This document shows positions 16,840 through 25,072 of a DNA stretch of 64,000 nucleotides, one piece after another. Position numbers and translations under genes: made by a program. Numbering within the stretch: the stretch's first letter is position 1; the number at the start of each line of letters is the position of its first letter. The notes under the pieces are model-generated. The model was not told the origin of the DNA. It saw only the letters and a program-made list of their open reading frames with translations, and did not search any database. This DNA is from Chryseobacterium sp. Leaf394 (lineage in GTDB: Bacteria > Bacteroidota > Bacteroidia > Flavobacteriales > Weeksellaceae): assembly GCF_001424105.1 (NCBI RefSeq), contig NZ_LMQH01000011.1, positions 2,268,045-2,332,044 of the forward strand, given 5' to 3'.

Positions 16840-17511
16840 TTATACCGTAGTTCCGTTTGCATTGACTGGTTTAGACAAATCCCAATTACTAACTGCAATC
16901 TGTTCCAAAAAGCATTTTGTTCTGTAATTGGTTTTCCGCAAAAGCTGTTTCGAGTGATTTGTTAGCCATTCATGCCTTGCCTCGGTATATTTTTTAATCC
17001 ATTTTTTCTCGTCACCACCGTTTACCGGAACATTTTCTGCAAATTTTTCTCTGATAAACGCCGGCACACTTCCCGAATGAATGTAGCTGTCATAAATGAC
17101 CAGCAGACTCAAAGCTTTTGTAAATTTATTCTTTTCAAAGAAATGAAAAGCCGGCTGATAATAAAGAACGTCAAAAAAGTCGTCCTGAGATTTTCTCATC
17201 ACCGGATCCTGCTTCGCCGCTTTTTTCAATAAATTTTTAAATGCAGCTTCATCCACTAAAGGCGTTTTGCCAATTTTCGGGAGGTAGATTTTAAATTCTC
17301 CTGCAAACGCCCCCTTATTGGCGATGTATTTTTCAATAAGCGCTTTCAGATTTCCCTGTTCGGTTGTCTGGCTGCGTCCGTAGGTGATCTGTCTGGAGCC
17401 GTTTTTTCCGTCGGGATAGGTTGCGATAAGGTCATATTTCCCTTCTTTCGTTCCCGTTTCAAATACATTGATAATCTGTATTATTTTGCTTTTTTGTGAA
17501 GATGAAATCAT
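16840..17511 (-). CDS. GH46 chitosanase-like glycoside hydrolase
   Basis: A 223-residue protein that I read as glycoside hydrolase family 46 (lysozyme-like fold, cleaving beta-1,4-linked glucosamine polymers). The N-terminal core shows INVFETGTKEGKYD with candidate catalytic E18, then TYPDGKNGSRQITYGRSQ with candidate acidic D34 and the Tyr-Gly-Arg signature at 44-46. GNLKALIEKY follows, as in the family. No signal peptide is visible, unlike secreted chitosanases, so release would need lysis or a dedicated route. It is the last gene of the contractile-system cluster, 15 bp after the CHAP hydrolase. A peptidoglycan substrate is also possible. Confidence 0.7.
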   Translation of the reverse strand: MISSSQKSKIIQIINVFETGTKEGKYDLIATYPDGKNGSRQITYGRSQTTEQGNLKALIEKYIANKGAFAGEFKIYLPKIGKTPLVDEAAFKNLLKKAAKQDPVMRKSQDDFFDVLYYQPAFHFFEKNKFTKALSLLVIYDSYIHSGSVPAFIREKFAENVPVNGGDEKKWIKKYTEARHEWLTNHSKQLLRKTNYRTKCFLEQIAVSNWDLSKPVNANGTTV

Positions 17512-17526
17512 ATTTTTAAATTTAAA

Positions 17527-18348
17527 TTAAACCAGCCAATTATTTAAACTGAAAACATCAAGATAAGATTTTCTGAAATTTCTCACCCTTTTGTAAACAC
17601 CGTCGCCGTTGCTTGACCCGTCATTGTTGGTATTTCCTTCAATGGTTATGAACGTATCTCCAACCACATCAACAATGACCGCAGTATGAATCCAGTCATT
17701 CTGTGATTTTCTGACCAATAAGACATCTCCCTTTTTTGCCAGAGCCGGATTGATTCTTATCTTTTCGTTTCTGATCAGTACACCCTTATGAATTCCATGT
17801 GTTCCTACGGTATCGCAACTGTAACTCAGCGGCATCATTTCAGTAAAATTTCTACCATGCAAAGATGTTGCCTGATCGAGAACTGCCTGTACAAAACCCA
17901 TGCACCAAAGCCAGTCTGAGCCTTCATTTCCGCCCATGTAACTTCTTACCCAAGGTCCACAGTTGGTTTTCTGCTTGATGACCAGCTCAAACGGAAAACA
18001 TTTCAGATGATTATGAGCAACTTCTGAAATCGTATCTCTTAAATTTCCTTTTTTCGCAACGGATTCAAATGAGTTTTTGAGATTTGAAGTAAGTTTTGCA
18101 AACAGAGAAGCTGTCACAATACCATCTGCCGGCACGCCAAGAAATTTCTGATAATTTTTGACTGCCACTTCCGTCGCCGGACCATAATCTCCGTCTATTC
18201 CCGTCATTGTACCGATGCCGCGGTGCTGTCTTTCCTGAAGGCAAAGCCATGACTGGATTTTTTCGACATCTGATTTTTTGTTGGCTAAACCTTTTTTCAC
18301 GGCAGCGGCACTGAGGATTAATTCTTTTTGATAGTTGGTTTTTTTCAT
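17527..18348 (-). CDS. PG-binding domain plus CHAP-type hydrolase
   Basis: A 273-residue cell-wall hydrolase. Residues about 20-90 form a PG_binding_1 domain (TGIDGDYGPATEVAVKNYQK). Residues about 125-260 form a CHAP-like papain-fold domain: candidate nucleophile C149 in WLWCMGFVQ, H221 in DWIHTAVIVD, and a polar third residue in IEGNTN near 239. CHAP enzymes cleave peptide cross-links or the sugar-peptide amide. No signal peptide is present, typical of phage endolysins and eCIS-associated lysins. It sits between the tape-measure-family gene and the chitosanase, with short gaps, suggesting one operon. Confidence 0.82.
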   Translation of the reverse strand: MKKTNYQKELILSAAAVKKGLANKKSDVEKIQSWLCLQERQHRGIGTMTGIDGDYGPATEVAVKNYQKFLGVPADGIVTASLFAKLTSNLKNSFESVAKKGNLRDTISEVAHNHLKCFPFELVIKQKTNCGPWVRSYMGGNEGSDWLWCMGFVQAVLDQATSLHGRNFTEMMPLSYSCDTVGTHGIHKGVLIRNEKIRINPALAKKGDVLLVRKSQNDWIHTAVIVDVVGDTFITIEGNTNNDGSSNGDGVYKRVRNFRKSYLDVFSLNNWLV

Positions 18349-18376
18349 GATGATTTTGTTTTATGATGTTAGTTTT

Positions 18377-18946
18377 TTAGTAATTCCAGTGACAGAATAG
18401 GAGTCGTTCCATCCACGGGGTTTTAATGGTAGAAATTGACCAAGGAATTTGATTCAGAAGAATGTCGAAACCCTTTTTCTCGATCCAGATTTCTGGATTT
18501 TTATTTTTAAATTCAATTTTCCCATTCCTCTTCAGGAAAGTTTCACGAAACGCATCAATGGATGAATCTTTCATAAAACTCCAGTGTTGAATAACTGCAC
18601 GTAGAAGATCTTCACACGCTTCCTTTTCATAAGCATTTAAACGCATATTTGCAGGGATGACCTCATCTGACTGCAATCCGCAGAGTATTTTGTTTAAAAC
18701 CATTTTATTCTCATCAAAACTCTCATCTCCAAAAACTAAAAAATGCATCAATAAAACAGCTTTATGAGTGTCTTTTCCAGATTTCCAATCATTTTTTTCT
18801 GTGAGATTGAGTTGGTCAAACAAGGGAATGAAAAATGGATGAAGTATGGTGAGACCTGTGTTTTCTATATCAATAAATCTGTTATTCTCCATTTGATTTG
18901 TAAATATTCGATATTTTTCTGTTGAGATTTTAGATTGTTTCTCCAA
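18377..18946 (-). CDS. Contractile injection system tape-measure family protein, short form
   Basis: A 189-residue protein matching the conserved C-terminal module of the CIS tape-measure family (CIS_TMP). Diagnostic segments in order are IENTGLTILHPFFIPLFDQL, a hydrophobic LLMHFLVFGDE, MVLNKILCGL, CEDLLRAVIQHWSFMK, FRETFLKRNGKIE, DILLNQIPWSISTIKTPWM, and the terminal CHWNY. Family members with an injection system are usually several hundred residues longer, with a variable N-terminal part missing here. An internal ATG at residue 19 could also be the start. It is 28 bp upstream of the CHAP gene. It may be a truncated remnant or a short stand-alone form. Confidence 0.75.
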   Translation of the reverse strand: MEKQSKISTEKYRIFTNQMENNRFIDIENTGLTILHPFFIPLFDQLNLTEKNDWKSGKDTHKAVLLMHFLVFGDESFDENKMVLNKILCGLQSDEVIPANMRLNAYEKEACEDLLRAVIQHWSFMKDSSIDAFRETFLKRNGKIEFKNKNPEIWIEKKGFDILLNQIPWSISTIKTPWMERLLFCHWNY

Positions 18947-19222
18947 TTATTAATGGAAATTATATACCTCTCGCTTAATTTAAATCTGACTTTAAAAATT
19001 CTGAATGCTCAACTCTTTTGAAAGTCCAATGTCTTTTTGTAGATTGATTTAAAAATCCCTTCTTACCAAGGATGAATCTTTTTCAATAATATATTACAGG
19101 TGACAATTTCTCTGACCCCATATCTTAAATATTAAACGTAAACTCAGTAAGCTTTTGAAATCATTAATTTTATAACATTCATAAACTCATTAAAGCTTTT
19201 TGTCGGATATCAAGTAACGTTT
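18947..19222. other. Gene-free gap inside contractile cluster
   Basis: 276 bp between the sheath and tape-measure-family genes. I see no complete gene or clear promoter or terminator. In intact eCIS loci tube and other genes follow the sheath, so this is a plausible deletion junction. Confidence 0.4.
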
Positions 19223-21151
19223 TCATGATCTCTGCTGTGTCTGTTTAAGCTCAAAAATGATAAACTCTGCAGGTCTTGACGGGGCATAGCCAACTCTGAT
19301 AATCATCCTGCCTTCCAAAATATCCTGCGCAGACATGGTTTCATTCAGACCTACTGAAACGAAAAACGCATATTCAGGTTTAATGCCTGCAAAAGCTCCT
19401 TCATTCCATAATGTCGTCAGATAATTTTCGATCATTACTTTTAGTTTTATCCATGTCTGGGCAACATTGGGTTCAAAAACAAACTGCATACAGGCTTTTT
19501 TCAAAGACTCTTGAAGCGTGATGGCTAGTCTGCGATAGTTGATGTACCGCCAGTCATTACTGTTTCCCGCAAGTGTTCGTCCACCCCAGACTATAATTCC
19601 CCTACCTGTAAATTTCCGGATGGCATTAATGGATTTTCCGGTCTCATGGATATTCATCTCTCTCTGATCTCTGTCCTTAATATCATCAGTAAGCCCAACG
19701 ACACTGTTGATACTTATATTCGCCGGAGCTTTCCACACTCCCCTCGTTGCGTCTGTATTTGCATATATCCCAGCAATGGCACCTGATGGCGGAACAGTGT
19801 TCACAGATTGATTCAGCTTATCAATCACTAACGGGTATATCGGCAACTGAGAAATCAAATCATTTTCAATTTTTAATTCGTATTCCAATGACTTCTGAAG
19901 TTGTGTATTGATTGTATTGACAATCATGGTGTGCAGTTCTTCGAGTTCGCTTTCTATTTTCCCGTAATCTGCGGTATCGTCTTCTCCGATGGGATTTGAT
20001 GTAAGCTTTTTAGCATACATATTTACTGCAGAGGCTGAGAAATCTGTTGCCGGAGTATTCTTCCACTCAGCATCATTGAATGTACTGTCCAAAGTGGCAT
20101 CCATTACAGGATTATATATAATTCCGCTTAAAGAGTCGAATTTCGTTTCAAAATCGAAGAGATTCTGAGCGAGAGGCCTGAGGCTTTTTTTAACATTATC
20201 AGAAATAAAATTAGCAAAATCTGAATTTGCTGAGGCATATGGGTTTTTAAAAATTCCCAGCAAATTCCAGCATTTTAAAACATAAGCATTCACGTCTCCC
20301 TCGTTTGCTGCTGCAGTTGCGGGTTTGACCTTATCAGTATTTAAAGCTTCCCATACTGCTTCAAGCGCACTGATATCTCTATGTAATGCTTCAAAATTAT
20401 TGATAATGATGCTTGACGTCGGATACAACATTTTAAAATCTATTCCACTGCCCTGAATATTGGAAAATCTAAAATTTTTCGGCACACCTGAAATAAGATT
20501 CGGATAATAAGCTGCCCCATACTTCAGCGAAGAATTACCTATAGCTTCTCTGAAATCTTCGAGATCTTTTATCTTACCATCTTTTTGGATGACATCCATG
20601 ATGACAAAACGATCCATCAGGTTTTCACATTGCTGTAAAGCCTGTTTCTGAATATTACCAAGACTGGTTTTGGGGTTAGAGCTTTCTACATTTACAGCAT
20701 CAGGAAACAGGATTAAAGTAGGCTCATCAAAATTTTCCAGCAGCTGGATTCCTTTTTTAGGCGAGTTACCATAAAAATCACTTTCTGCAATCGTATTTAC
20801 TGTCGCACCGTTTTTGTATTTTCCTACAGAAACGATGTAGCAGATACTACCTCCATTTTCATAAAAAAGTTTCAAACTATTATACAGCTGAAATTTGCTT
20901 TCTTCTGCTTGGGACTGATCAGTAGGCATTCCATTAGCATCCAGAACCACACTGATACTTTTAGGGGCTGGGGCACCCCCAAAGGTCTGCTCAAACTCTA
21001 CAAAAGATTTAATTCTTGTCGGAATTGCCGGACCTTTTTCTGTATATCCTAAAAAAGCAGGTATCGCAGTAGTGAGTTGAGCTACAGAAGATGGGAATGT
21101 GTTAATCTCACTGATGTAGACTCCCGGTGTTTTGATAGGAATTGGATTCAT
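19223..21151 (-). CDS. Contractile tail sheath protein (eCIS/phage-like)
   Basis: A 642-residue sheath subunit that would polymerise around an inner tube and contract. The N-terminus TPGVYISEINTFPSSVAQL is the classic sheath opening; AIPAFLGYTEKGP follows. The conserved C-terminal sheath domain is clear: REMNIHETGKSINAIRKFTG, GIIVWGGRTLAG, WRYINYRRLAITLQESLKK, FVFEPN, and SAQDILEGRMIIRVGYAPSRPAEFI. Length is normal for Bacteroidetes eCIS sheaths. It lies 49 bp downstream of the DUF4255 gene. No tube, baseplate or AAA+ ATPase gene accompanies it in this window. Confidence 0.93.
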   Translation of the reverse strand: MNPIPIKTPGVYISEINTFPSSVAQLTTAIPAFLGYTEKGPAIPTRIKSFVEFEQTFGGAPAPKSISVVLDANGMPTDQSQAEESKFQLYNSLKLFYENGGSICYIVSVGKYKNGATVNTIAESDFYGNSPKKGIQLLENFDEPTLILFPDAVNVESSNPKTSLGNIQKQALQQCENLMDRFVIMDVIQKDGKIKDLEDFREAIGNSSLKYGAAYYPNLISGVPKNFRFSNIQGSGIDFKMLYPTSSIIINNFEALHRDISALEAVWEALNTDKVKPATAAANEGDVNAYVLKCWNLLGIFKNPYASANSDFANFISDNVKKSLRPLAQNLFDFETKFDSLSGIIYNPVMDATLDSTFNDAEWKNTPATDFSASAVNMYAKKLTSNPIGEDDTADYGKIESELEELHTMIVNTINTQLQKSLEYELKIENDLISQLPIYPLVIDKLNQSVNTVPPSGAIAGIYANTDATRGVWKAPANISINSVVGLTDDIKDRDQREMNIHETGKSINAIRKFTGRGIIVWGGRTLAGNSNDWRYINYRRLAITLQESLKKACMQFVFEPNVAQTWIKLKVMIENYLTTLWNEGAFAGIKPEYAFFVSVGLNETMSAQDILEGRMIIRVGYAPSRPAEFIIFELKQTQQRS

Positions 21152-21200
21152 GGCAGATTATTGTAAATTGTTTTTTCTGTTTTCTCCAAAATTCTCCCGA

Positions 21201-21833
21201 CTAGATTTCTCCGCCGTGATTATTTTTATCATTTTCCAATAGATCAATCCTTACTCTAGTAATCACTTTTTCGTCAGAAACTACAGATTCCTGTACCATA
21301 TGAAATCTCATTTTATATAGCATGGAAGGCATATATTTGGAGCCGAGATAAGACCACATCTGATTCAGCTGCTCTATACCTAAACTTACACTTTCCATGG
21401 TAACTCTTTGATAGTTCTTTTTTTGAGTTTCACTTTTCTGAGTAAAACTTTCTTCAGTAATAAGTTCGGTATTGTCATTTTTATAAAAGAATGAATTATT
21501 CTGCTGAAAAAAGACTAAAATTTTGTTGAGTTTGTCTATTCCGTCGAGATATGTGTTCATGGATTTATTATAAGACGCAAACAATAACGATAAGATGAAA
21601 TACTGGTTTGGATTATATCCTGAAATCTGATCCTGATTGTCATTTTTAAGGTAAAACGACTGATTTTTCATCGTGTGGTCTTCTTCTATATTGACAATTG
21701 AAAGAATAACAGGCGAAGCGGTTTCAAAAAATTCGTCAACATCGTTCAATGCTGAAATATTTACAGTTTCAATCACAGCGCCGATGGGATCTACCAGTTT
21801 GCATAGTGATTCTATCAATGTTCGGAGATTCAT
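21201..21833 (-). CDS. DUF4255 (Pvc16 N-terminal-like) putative tail cap protein
   Basis: A 210-residue protein with the DUF4255/Pvc16_N pattern: an early VDPIGAVIETVNIS-type segment, VILSIVNIEEDHTMKN, NPNQYFILSLLFASYNKSM, and a central FFQQNNSFF. In PVC/Afp particles the equivalent (Afp16-like) terminates the tube-sheath assembly. It is the first gene of the island operon and directly precedes the sheath, the order seen in eCIS loci. Function is inferred from family and context. Confidence 0.8.
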   Translation of the reverse strand: MNLRTLIESLCKLVDPIGAVIETVNISALNDVDEFFETASPVILSIVNIEEDHTMKNQSFYLKNDNQDQISGYNPNQYFILSLLFASYNKSMNTYLDGIDKLNKILVFFQQNNSFFYKNDNTELITEESFTQKSETQKKNYQRVTMESVSLGIEQLNQMWSYLGSKYMPSMLYKMRFHMVQESVVSDEKVITRVRIDLLENDKNNHGGEI

Positions 21834-22182
21834 GGTGTAGTTTTATGAAGTAAAGTTACTCATTTTCCGATAGATACAATCCGTAATATCACTATTTCTC
21901 TACCGTATTTTCCCCAACACTTATTTTGTTCAGCATTAATCTCCAGTGAAAACACATTAGCAGAAAGGCTTTTAAAAGAAAATAGTTAATTCAAAAATTT
22001 TATATATGTGCCATTAAATACACTACAAAAACTACATAATTATTATATTTTAAAATTGCGTTAGGGAAACATTTTAGATAAATTTCAGCTAGATCAAAAT
22101 AATGAAAAGGTACTAAATTTACTTTTTTAAAAATTAATTTAAAATTATTTGCCATTTTATTTTCAAATTAGAAATAATCTTC
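21834..22182. other. Gene-free region before the second tRNA pair
   Basis: About 350 bp of AT-rich DNA between the divergent DUF4255 gene and the second tRNA pair. TAACTTTA on the minus strand just upstream of the DUF4255 ATG is one base from a -7 consensus. I see no other signal. Confidence 0.35.
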
Positions 22183-22190
22183 TATCTTTG
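22183..22190 (+). promoter_or_regulatory. Candidate -7 element for second tRNA pair
   Basis: TATCTTTG matches TAnnTTTG 46 bp before tRNA-Pro copy 2. The -33 position holds TTTC at best, so the promoter is partial. Its presence suggests the second pair is expressed. Confidence 0.5.
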
Positions 22191-22235
22191 CACCCACAAA
22201 AAACAAGGTAATTCCTGTTTCAGATGACCTTTAAT

Positions 22236-22310
22236 CGGGGCGTAGCGTAGTCCGGTCATCGCGCCTGGTTTGGGACCAGGAGGTCGCAGGTTCGAATCCT
22301 GCCGCCCCGA
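22236..22310 (+). tRNA. tRNA-Pro (TGG anticodon), copy 2
   Basis: Identical in sequence to 16488-16562. All stems are intact, so it is probably functional. Confidence 0.95.
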
Positions 22311-22342
22311 CAGTTTTAGATAATTTTCACAAAATTACAAAT

Positions 22343-22416
22343 GGGTGCGTAGCTCAGCTGGATAGAGCATCTGCCTTCTAAGCAGACGGTCAAAGGTTCG
22401 AATCCTTTCGCGCTCA
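22343..22416 (+). tRNA. tRNA-Arg (TCT anticodon), copy 2
   Basis: Identical in sequence to 16595-16668. All stems are intact and a terminator follows. Confidence 0.95.
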
Positions 22417-22420
22417 CTGT

Positions 22421-22452
22421 AGAGAGATCAGAAATGATTTCTCTTTTTTTTT
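22421..22452 (+). terminator. Rho-independent terminator of second tRNA pair
   Basis: A 10-bp stem AGAGAGATCA/TGATTTCTCT (one G-U) closed by a GAAA tetraloop and followed by eight or more T. Its sequence differs from the terminator after copy 1. Confidence 0.88.
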
Positions 22453-22458
22453 GGGAAA

Positions 22459-22535
22459 AATCGGCGAAAGCACGGCTGGATCAAGTATCCCCATTTCAAT
22501 GAGGCAGTCAAATGGCCGAATCCTTTCGCTGTAAG
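22459..22535 (+). pseudogene. Decayed tRNA-like sequence
   Basis: The segment aligns in order with tRNA-Arg: GCTGGAT of the D arm, an AGTATC against AGCATC, then GGCAGTCAAATGGCCGAATC against GACGGTCAAAGGTTCGAATC, and CTTTCGC exactly. The acceptor and anticodon stems no longer pair well. It looks like a degenerate third tRNA copy beside the second pair. Confidence 0.5.
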
Positions 22536-22541
22536 GAAAAT

Positions 22542-23204
22542 TTATCTAAAGACGTAAGAAAACATTATACCTCCCCTGGTGGGAATTATTTCCCCGCTTT
22601 TATTCCAGTTTTCAGCAGTTTCATATCTCGTTCCCGTGTCTGCAAAATATCCGTGGTAAAAACCCTGTATTGATCCTATTCCCACAAAAGCTTCCAGATT
22701 TAATCTTTCGGAAATTTTAAATTTGTATCCGGCATCAATTCCAAAAACCAACGCAAAGCCCCGCTGATATAGGCTCGTAATTCTGGGAGTACCATCTGCG
22801 TTAAACATATAATCTCCATTTTCATTTACTATTTGTTTTTTGTTCCAGTAGTTCCATTTCTGCAGATCAAAAACTCCTCCTGAAAAGTATCCGCCTACGA
22901 ACCATTTTGTGTGTCCTCCACCAAAATAGTATCTTGCTTCGGCTGTTCCCAAATAAATTTGAAGGTGACGCCCTGTAATGGATTTCCACGGCGAAACAAA
23001 CACTTCACCCTGTAGTGCAAAATGATCTGATACCGGCTTTTCTACAGCAACATTCAGTATTGTTAAGGGAGCGAAGAGTGCATTTACTTTCACTTCTGTC
23101 TGTGCATTTCCCAGGGTATAAACTAGAAGTAAAAATGCGAGTGACAAGGTTTTTCTTTGAAATAAATAATACTTTTTGTACGTAAAGGCAAAAACAAACT
23201 TCAT
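22542..23204 (-). CDS. DUF3575 outer-membrane protein
   Basis: A 220-residue exported protein. The signal region includes TLSLAFLLLVYTLGNAQ, after which the mature part begins TEVKVNALFAPLTILNVAVE, a DUF3575 hallmark. Alternating polar/hydrophobic strands (RYYFGGGHTKWFVGGYFSGG; FGIDAGYKFKISERLNLEAF) and a terminal Phe-Arg suggest a small beta-barrel. The start at MKFVFAF was chosen over one 14 codons upstream, though the N-terminus is unusually long for a signal peptide. Function is unknown. It lies between the tRNA remnant and the capsule locus. Confidence 0.78.
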   Translation of the reverse strand: MKFVFAFTYKKYYLFQRKTLSLAFLLLVYTLGNAQTEVKVNALFAPLTILNVAVEKPVSDHFALQGEVFVSPWKSITGRHLQIYLGTAEARYYFGGGHTKWFVGGYFSGGVFDLQKWNYWNKKQIVNENGDYMFNADGTPRITSLYQRGFALVFGIDAGYKFKISERLNLEAFVGIGSIQGFYHGYFADTGTRYETAENWNKSGEIIPTRGGIMFSYVFR

Positions 23205-23301
23205 TATAAAAACATTAAGTTCTGTCTGTAACAAAAGATGAACCATCTATAGACCAAAATAGCAGGACTACCCACGATTTTTATATTACTGACAATTAAT
23301 T

Positions 23302-24435
23302 TTATCCGAATACCCGCAAAACAACTTCTGCGATTCTTCTTCTGTCACCATCCGAAAGATTTGAACCCGACGGCAAGCATAAACCATTGTTAAATAACTG
23401 CTCAGCTACATTACCACCGTAATACGGTTTATCAGCAAATACAGGCTGCAAATGCATTGGCTTCCACAGAGGTCTTGACTCTATATTATCTTCTGCAAAT
23501 GCCATTCGAAGGTCTTCACACGTTTTACCAGAAATTTTCCCATCAACTACTATCGCAGACAGCCAGTGATTTGAATAAAAGAAATCTGACGGTTCCGAAA
23601 AAACAGTTATACCTTCAATATTTTTGAATATATCAACGTAGAAATCGTGCATCTTTCTCCTCGCCTGTACCCGATCTTTCAGAACCTCCATCTGACCACG
23701 TCCGATTCCTGCAACAATATTACTCATTCTGTAGTTGTAGCCTATCTGTGAATGCTGGTAATGCGGTGCGTGGTCACGAGCCTGAGTTGAAAGAAAAACT
23801 GCTTTTTCTTTATCTTCCGGAGAATGACAGACCAAAGCCCCCCCACCGGAAGTAGTGATGATTTTATTACCGTTAAAAGATAAAATTCCGAATCGGCCAA
23901 AAGTGCCGCATTTCTGGCCTTTGTAATTTGAGCCTAAGGCTTCAGCTGCGTCCTCAATTACAGCAATGTCGTATTTATTGGCAACTTCTATGATTTCATC
24001 CATTTTCGCAGGCATTCCGTACAAATGTACAACGATGATAGCTTTTGGTTTTTTACCTTTTGCAATTCTGTCCTGAATTGCTTCTTCTAAAGCAATTGGG
24101 CACATGTTCCATGTCTCATTTTCGGAGTCGATGAAAACTGGTGTGGCGCTGCAGTATACAATAGGATTAGCAGAAGCTACAAATGAAAATGTAGAAGTAA
24201 GAACTTCATCTCCCTGTGAGACACCAAGCATTACCAAGGCCAGGTGTAAAGAAGAGGTTGCTGAATTTAATAAACAGATTTTAACCTCAGCGTTTAAAAA
24301 AGATTCCAGCTGCTGCTCAAAAACATCAATGTTTGCACCGATTGAGGTTACCCAGTTATTTTGAAAAGCTGTTTCTACAAAACTCAATTCATTACCTGAA
24401 AGATGAGGTAATGAAAGCCATATTTTATCATTCAT
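23302..24435 (-). CDS. DegT/DnrJ/EryC1/StrS sugar aminotransferase
   Basis: PLP-dependent aminotransferase of 377 residues that probably converts a UDP-4-keto-6-deoxy-hexosamine into its amino sugar. Visible motifs are NSATSSLHLALVMLGV near 57-72, VIEDAAEALGSNYKG with the PLP-ring Asp, and GILSFNGNKIITTSGGGALV with the Schiff-base Lys in GNKIIT. The length and motifs are like PglE/PerA types. It is the last gene of the capsule locus, after the initiating sugar transferase, so it likely makes or modifies the first sugar or a glycan amino sugar. Confidence 0.88.
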   Translation of the reverse strand: MNDKIWLSLPHLSGNELSFVETAFQNNWVTSIGANIDVFEQQLESFLNAEVKICLLNSATSSLHLALVMLGVSQGDEVLTSTFSFVASANPIVYCSATPVFIDSENETWNMCPIALEEAIQDRIAKGKKPKAIIVVHLYGMPAKMDEIIEVANKYDIAVIEDAAEALGSNYKGQKCGTFGRFGILSFNGNKIITTSGGGALVCHSPEDKEKAVFLSTQARDHAPHYQHSQIGYNYRMSNIVAGIGRGQMEVLKDRVQARRKMHDFYVDIFKNIEGITVFSEPSDFFYSNHWLSAIVVDGKISGKTCEDLRMAFAEDNIESRPLWKPMHLQPVFADKPYYGGNVAEQLFNNGLCLPSGSNLSDGDRRRIAEVVLRVFG

Positions 24436-24504
24436 ACATTAAAATCATCAAAAGGTAATTATAGTTTTTCTGCTTTAAATTGAAAATAGCGAAACTTTTT
24501 GACA

Positions 24505-25053
24505 CTATTTGATACGGTCTCCCTGGCCCTTACCTCCTACAGTAGCAAAAATATATCTAAAATAGTTTGAAACGTTTAAATTCTGAATCATTTCTGAATC
24601 TTTAACTGCCAGTTCTCTCGGTGTAGACATATCTATTTCATTAATCTGAGACAAACCGGTAATACCAGGCACAGCGTTGTAAACACCTCTTCTGCCTCTT
24701 TCCTCAATCAGTTCAGTCTGATTGTAGAGATTGGGTCTCGGGCCTACCAAACTCATATCACCCATCAAAACATTAATGAGCTGCGGAAGCTCATCCAGTT
24801 TTGATTTACGCAGAAAACTTCCAAACGGCGTTATTGCAATATCTTTTGAAAGATGTGTAGCCACAGATTTTGTATTAACGGGCATGGTACGAAATTTTAT
24901 GAGCTTAAAAGGTTTTTTATACTTCCCTACCCTTTCCTGAACGAATATAGGCGAGCCTGTATCAAAAAGTCCGATTAGATACAGTATCACCAGAATTGGC
25001 CAGAGAAACAAAAGACCAAAAAATGAAAAAAGAAAATCAAATATGCGTATCAT
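24505..25053 (-). CDS. Initiating sugar transferase (PglC-like phosphoglycosyltransferase)
   Basis: Monotopic phosphoglycosyltransferase of 182 residues that transfers a sugar-1-phosphate to undecaprenyl phosphate, the first step of repeat-unit assembly. One N-terminal hydrophobic hairpin (FLFSFFGLLFLWPILVILYL) precedes the catalytic domain: FVQERVGKYKKPFKLIKFRT, SKLDELPQLINVLMGDMSLV, and GPRPNLYNQ. The DE pair in LDELPQ is the expected catalytic dyad. Lack of the long multi-TM N-terminus of WbaP classes places it with small PglC-type enzymes. It lies 19 bp downstream of an epimerase gene, a frequent pairing. Confidence 0.92.
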   Translation of the reverse strand: MIRIFDFLFSFFGLLFLWPILVILYLIGLFDTGSPIFVQERVGKYKKPFKLIKFRTMPVNTKSVATHLSKDIAITPFGSFLRKSKLDELPQLINVLMGDMSLVGPRPNLYNQTELIEERGRRGVYNAVPGITGLSQINEIDMSTPRELAVKDSEMIQNLNVSNYFRYIFATVGGKGQGDRIK

Positions 25054-25072
25054 GTAATTTCGAATATTAATA

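Larger units (their letters stand above)
22235..22418 (+). repeat. Right copy of 184-bp tRNA-pair direct repeat
   Basis: Matches 16487-16670 with a single mismatch in the inter-tRNA spacer. Distance between corresponding bases is 5748. Confidence 0.95.
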
